Assembly: GCA_002369175.1 (NCBI GenBank) | Contig: DFES01000221.1 | Span: forward strand, 1-6,235 | Source: Selenomonadaceae bacterium UBA3796 | GTDB lineage: Bacteria; Bacillota; Negativicutes; Selenomonadales; Selenomonadaceae | DNA: 6,235 nt | Reading direction: 5' to 3' | In this document: one piece after another, positions 5,596 through 6,235 of the stretch | How the letters are laid out: the number at the start of each line of letters is the position of its first letter | How positions within the stretch are numbered: the stretch's first letter is position 1 | Made by a program: the position numbers and the translations under genes | The notes under the pieces: generated by a model | Told to the model about the DNA's origin: nothing | Seen by the model: the letters and a program-made list of their open reading frames with translations, nothing else | Databases searched by the model: none

Positions 5596-6235
5596 ATGGG
5601 CGCGATTGATACGGAGGCCAAAGTATACCTGTCATCACCGGACAAGGTAGCGGATGCCTTCAACTACTGGGTGTACGGCGGCAGGGATGTCATCAAGCCG
5701 GAGGGACTTACTCCGCTGGATACGACAGCCATCGTCCTCCCCTACGGCAACGATGCCAAGAAGCCGATCCAGAAAATCCGGGATGTACTGAAACTCTACA
5801 CGGCGATGAAGGACAGTCAGGCGTACTACCTCATGCTTGGCATCGAGATACAATCGGATATTCATTACGGGATGCCTGTCCGTAATATGCTCTATGATGC
5901 CATGAGTTACGCACAGCAAATATCGGACATCGCAGCGACGCACCGCAAAGGAAAAGACAAAATGGCGGGGGATGAATTTCTGTCCGGCTTGAAAAAAGAA
6001 GATAAGCTGATGCCCGTCATCACCTTGGTTATCAGTCTCAGCCCAGAGTCTTGGGACGGGCCTCTCACTCTCCACGAGATGCTGACAGCAGAAAACAAGG
6101 AACTTCTGGCATTCGTGCCGGACTATCGGCTGAATCTCCTTTCCCCCGATAAAATCGAGGATTTTGGCAAGTTCCACACAGAGCTTGGTGTACTGTTCGA
6201 ATGCATCAAGCACAAGCAGGACAGCAACATGGACT
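5596..6235 (+). CDS. Rpn-family recombination-promoting nuclease / putative transposase, N-terminal part
   Basis: The frame stays open to the window end, so 213 residues are visible and the C-terminus is missing. The start is ATG 5596, 8 bases after GAGGAG (5582-5587); ATG 5590 is too close to that site. The protein resembles the Rpn/YhgA-like PD-(D/E)XK nuclease family common in Bacillota. Visible are DTEAKVYLSSPDKVADAFNY (5-24), DVIKPEGLTPLDTT (31-44), LPYGNDAK (48-55), LGIEIQSDIHYGMPVRNMLYD (81-101), and KKEDKLMPVITLVI (133-146) followed by WDGPLTLHEML (153-163). Asp42 and the Glu84-x-Gln86 pair are the likely catalytic residues of a D...ExQ nuclease core. E. coli Rpn proteins are DNA endonucleases that raise RecA-independent recombination. 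Whether this one belongs to the element or to the flanking chromosome is not shown, but its own promoter points to a separate unit. Confidence 0.82.
   Translation, partial: MGAIDTEAKVYLSSPDKVADAFNYWVYGGRDVIKPEGLTPLDTTAIVLPYGNDAKKPIQKIRDVLKLYTAMKDSQAYYLMLGIEIQSDIHYGMPVRNMLYDAMSYAQQISDIAATHRKGKDKMAGDEFLSGLKKEDKLMPVITLVISLSPESWDGPLTLHEMLTAENKELLAFVPDYRLNLLSPDKIEDFGKFHTELGVLFECIKHKQDSNMD

Noticed and set aside
5502..5609. 35-codon frame after the right copy of the 15-bp repeat
   Set aside because: It has a plausible ribosome site, but is short, without recognisable sequence, and overlaps the promoter and start of the Rpn-type gene.
5175..5663. Open frame on the minus strand (162 codons)
   Set aside because: It covers partner 2 and the intergenic region on the opposite strand; partner 2 has a strong ribosome site and a domain shared with its neighbours.
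5635..6213. Open frame on the minus strand (192 codons)
   Set aside because: It is opposite the Rpn-type gene, whose family motifs are clear on the plus strand; a shadow frame.
1..6235. CRISPR arrays, tRNA or rRNA genes, insertion-sequence ends
   Set aside because: I looked for regular repeat-spacer units, cloverleaf-like segments and terminal inverted repeats with a transposase, and saw none.

Overview
The window looks like a chromosomal locus of an anaerobic Bacillota (Firmicutes) bacterium, possibly a Negativicute or a Clostridium-like gut species. This rests on moderate base composition, strong AGGAGG-type ribosome sites, and the style of the Xre regulator, serine recombinase and Rpn-type proteins. 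The assignment is inferred from recognised protein families, not from a search.

Layout. (1) 1-480: the 3' part of an endonuclease IV gene (nfo), closed by a clear Rho-independent terminator. (2) 574-969: a small helical protein of unknown function, followed by a second likely terminator (991-1045). (3) 1043-1103: a strongly self-complementary stretch between convergent genes. (4) 1099-1437, minus strand: a short Xre/Cro-C1 type regulator, divergent from (5) a rightward cassette of four genes. The cassette holds a RepA/RecA-like AAA ATPase (1586-2548), a large serine recombinase (2572-4398) and two small proteins (4391-5083 and 5064-5462). The cassette genes follow one another with overlaps or very short gaps, and each has its own Shine-Dalgarno site. 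They look like one transcript from a good sigma-70-type promoter at 1499-1527. (6) 5596 to the right edge: the N-terminal 213 residues of an Rpn-family (PD-(D/E)XK) nuclease-like protein with its own promoter. It is open at the window end.

How the genes may work together. The regulator, ATPase and recombinase have the make-up of a compact integrative element. The regulator probably controls the divergent promoter, the ATPase may act in replication or DNA handling of the excised form, and the recombinase would integrate and excise. The most striking point is that the recombinase lacks the usual zinc-ribbon and coiled-coil C-terminus. It carries instead a domain of about 115 residues that also makes up most of each of the two following proteins. 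Three consecutive genes thus share one domain, which suggests a multi-subunit recombinase whose partners arose by duplication of its C-terminal domain. The element ends are not resolved here.
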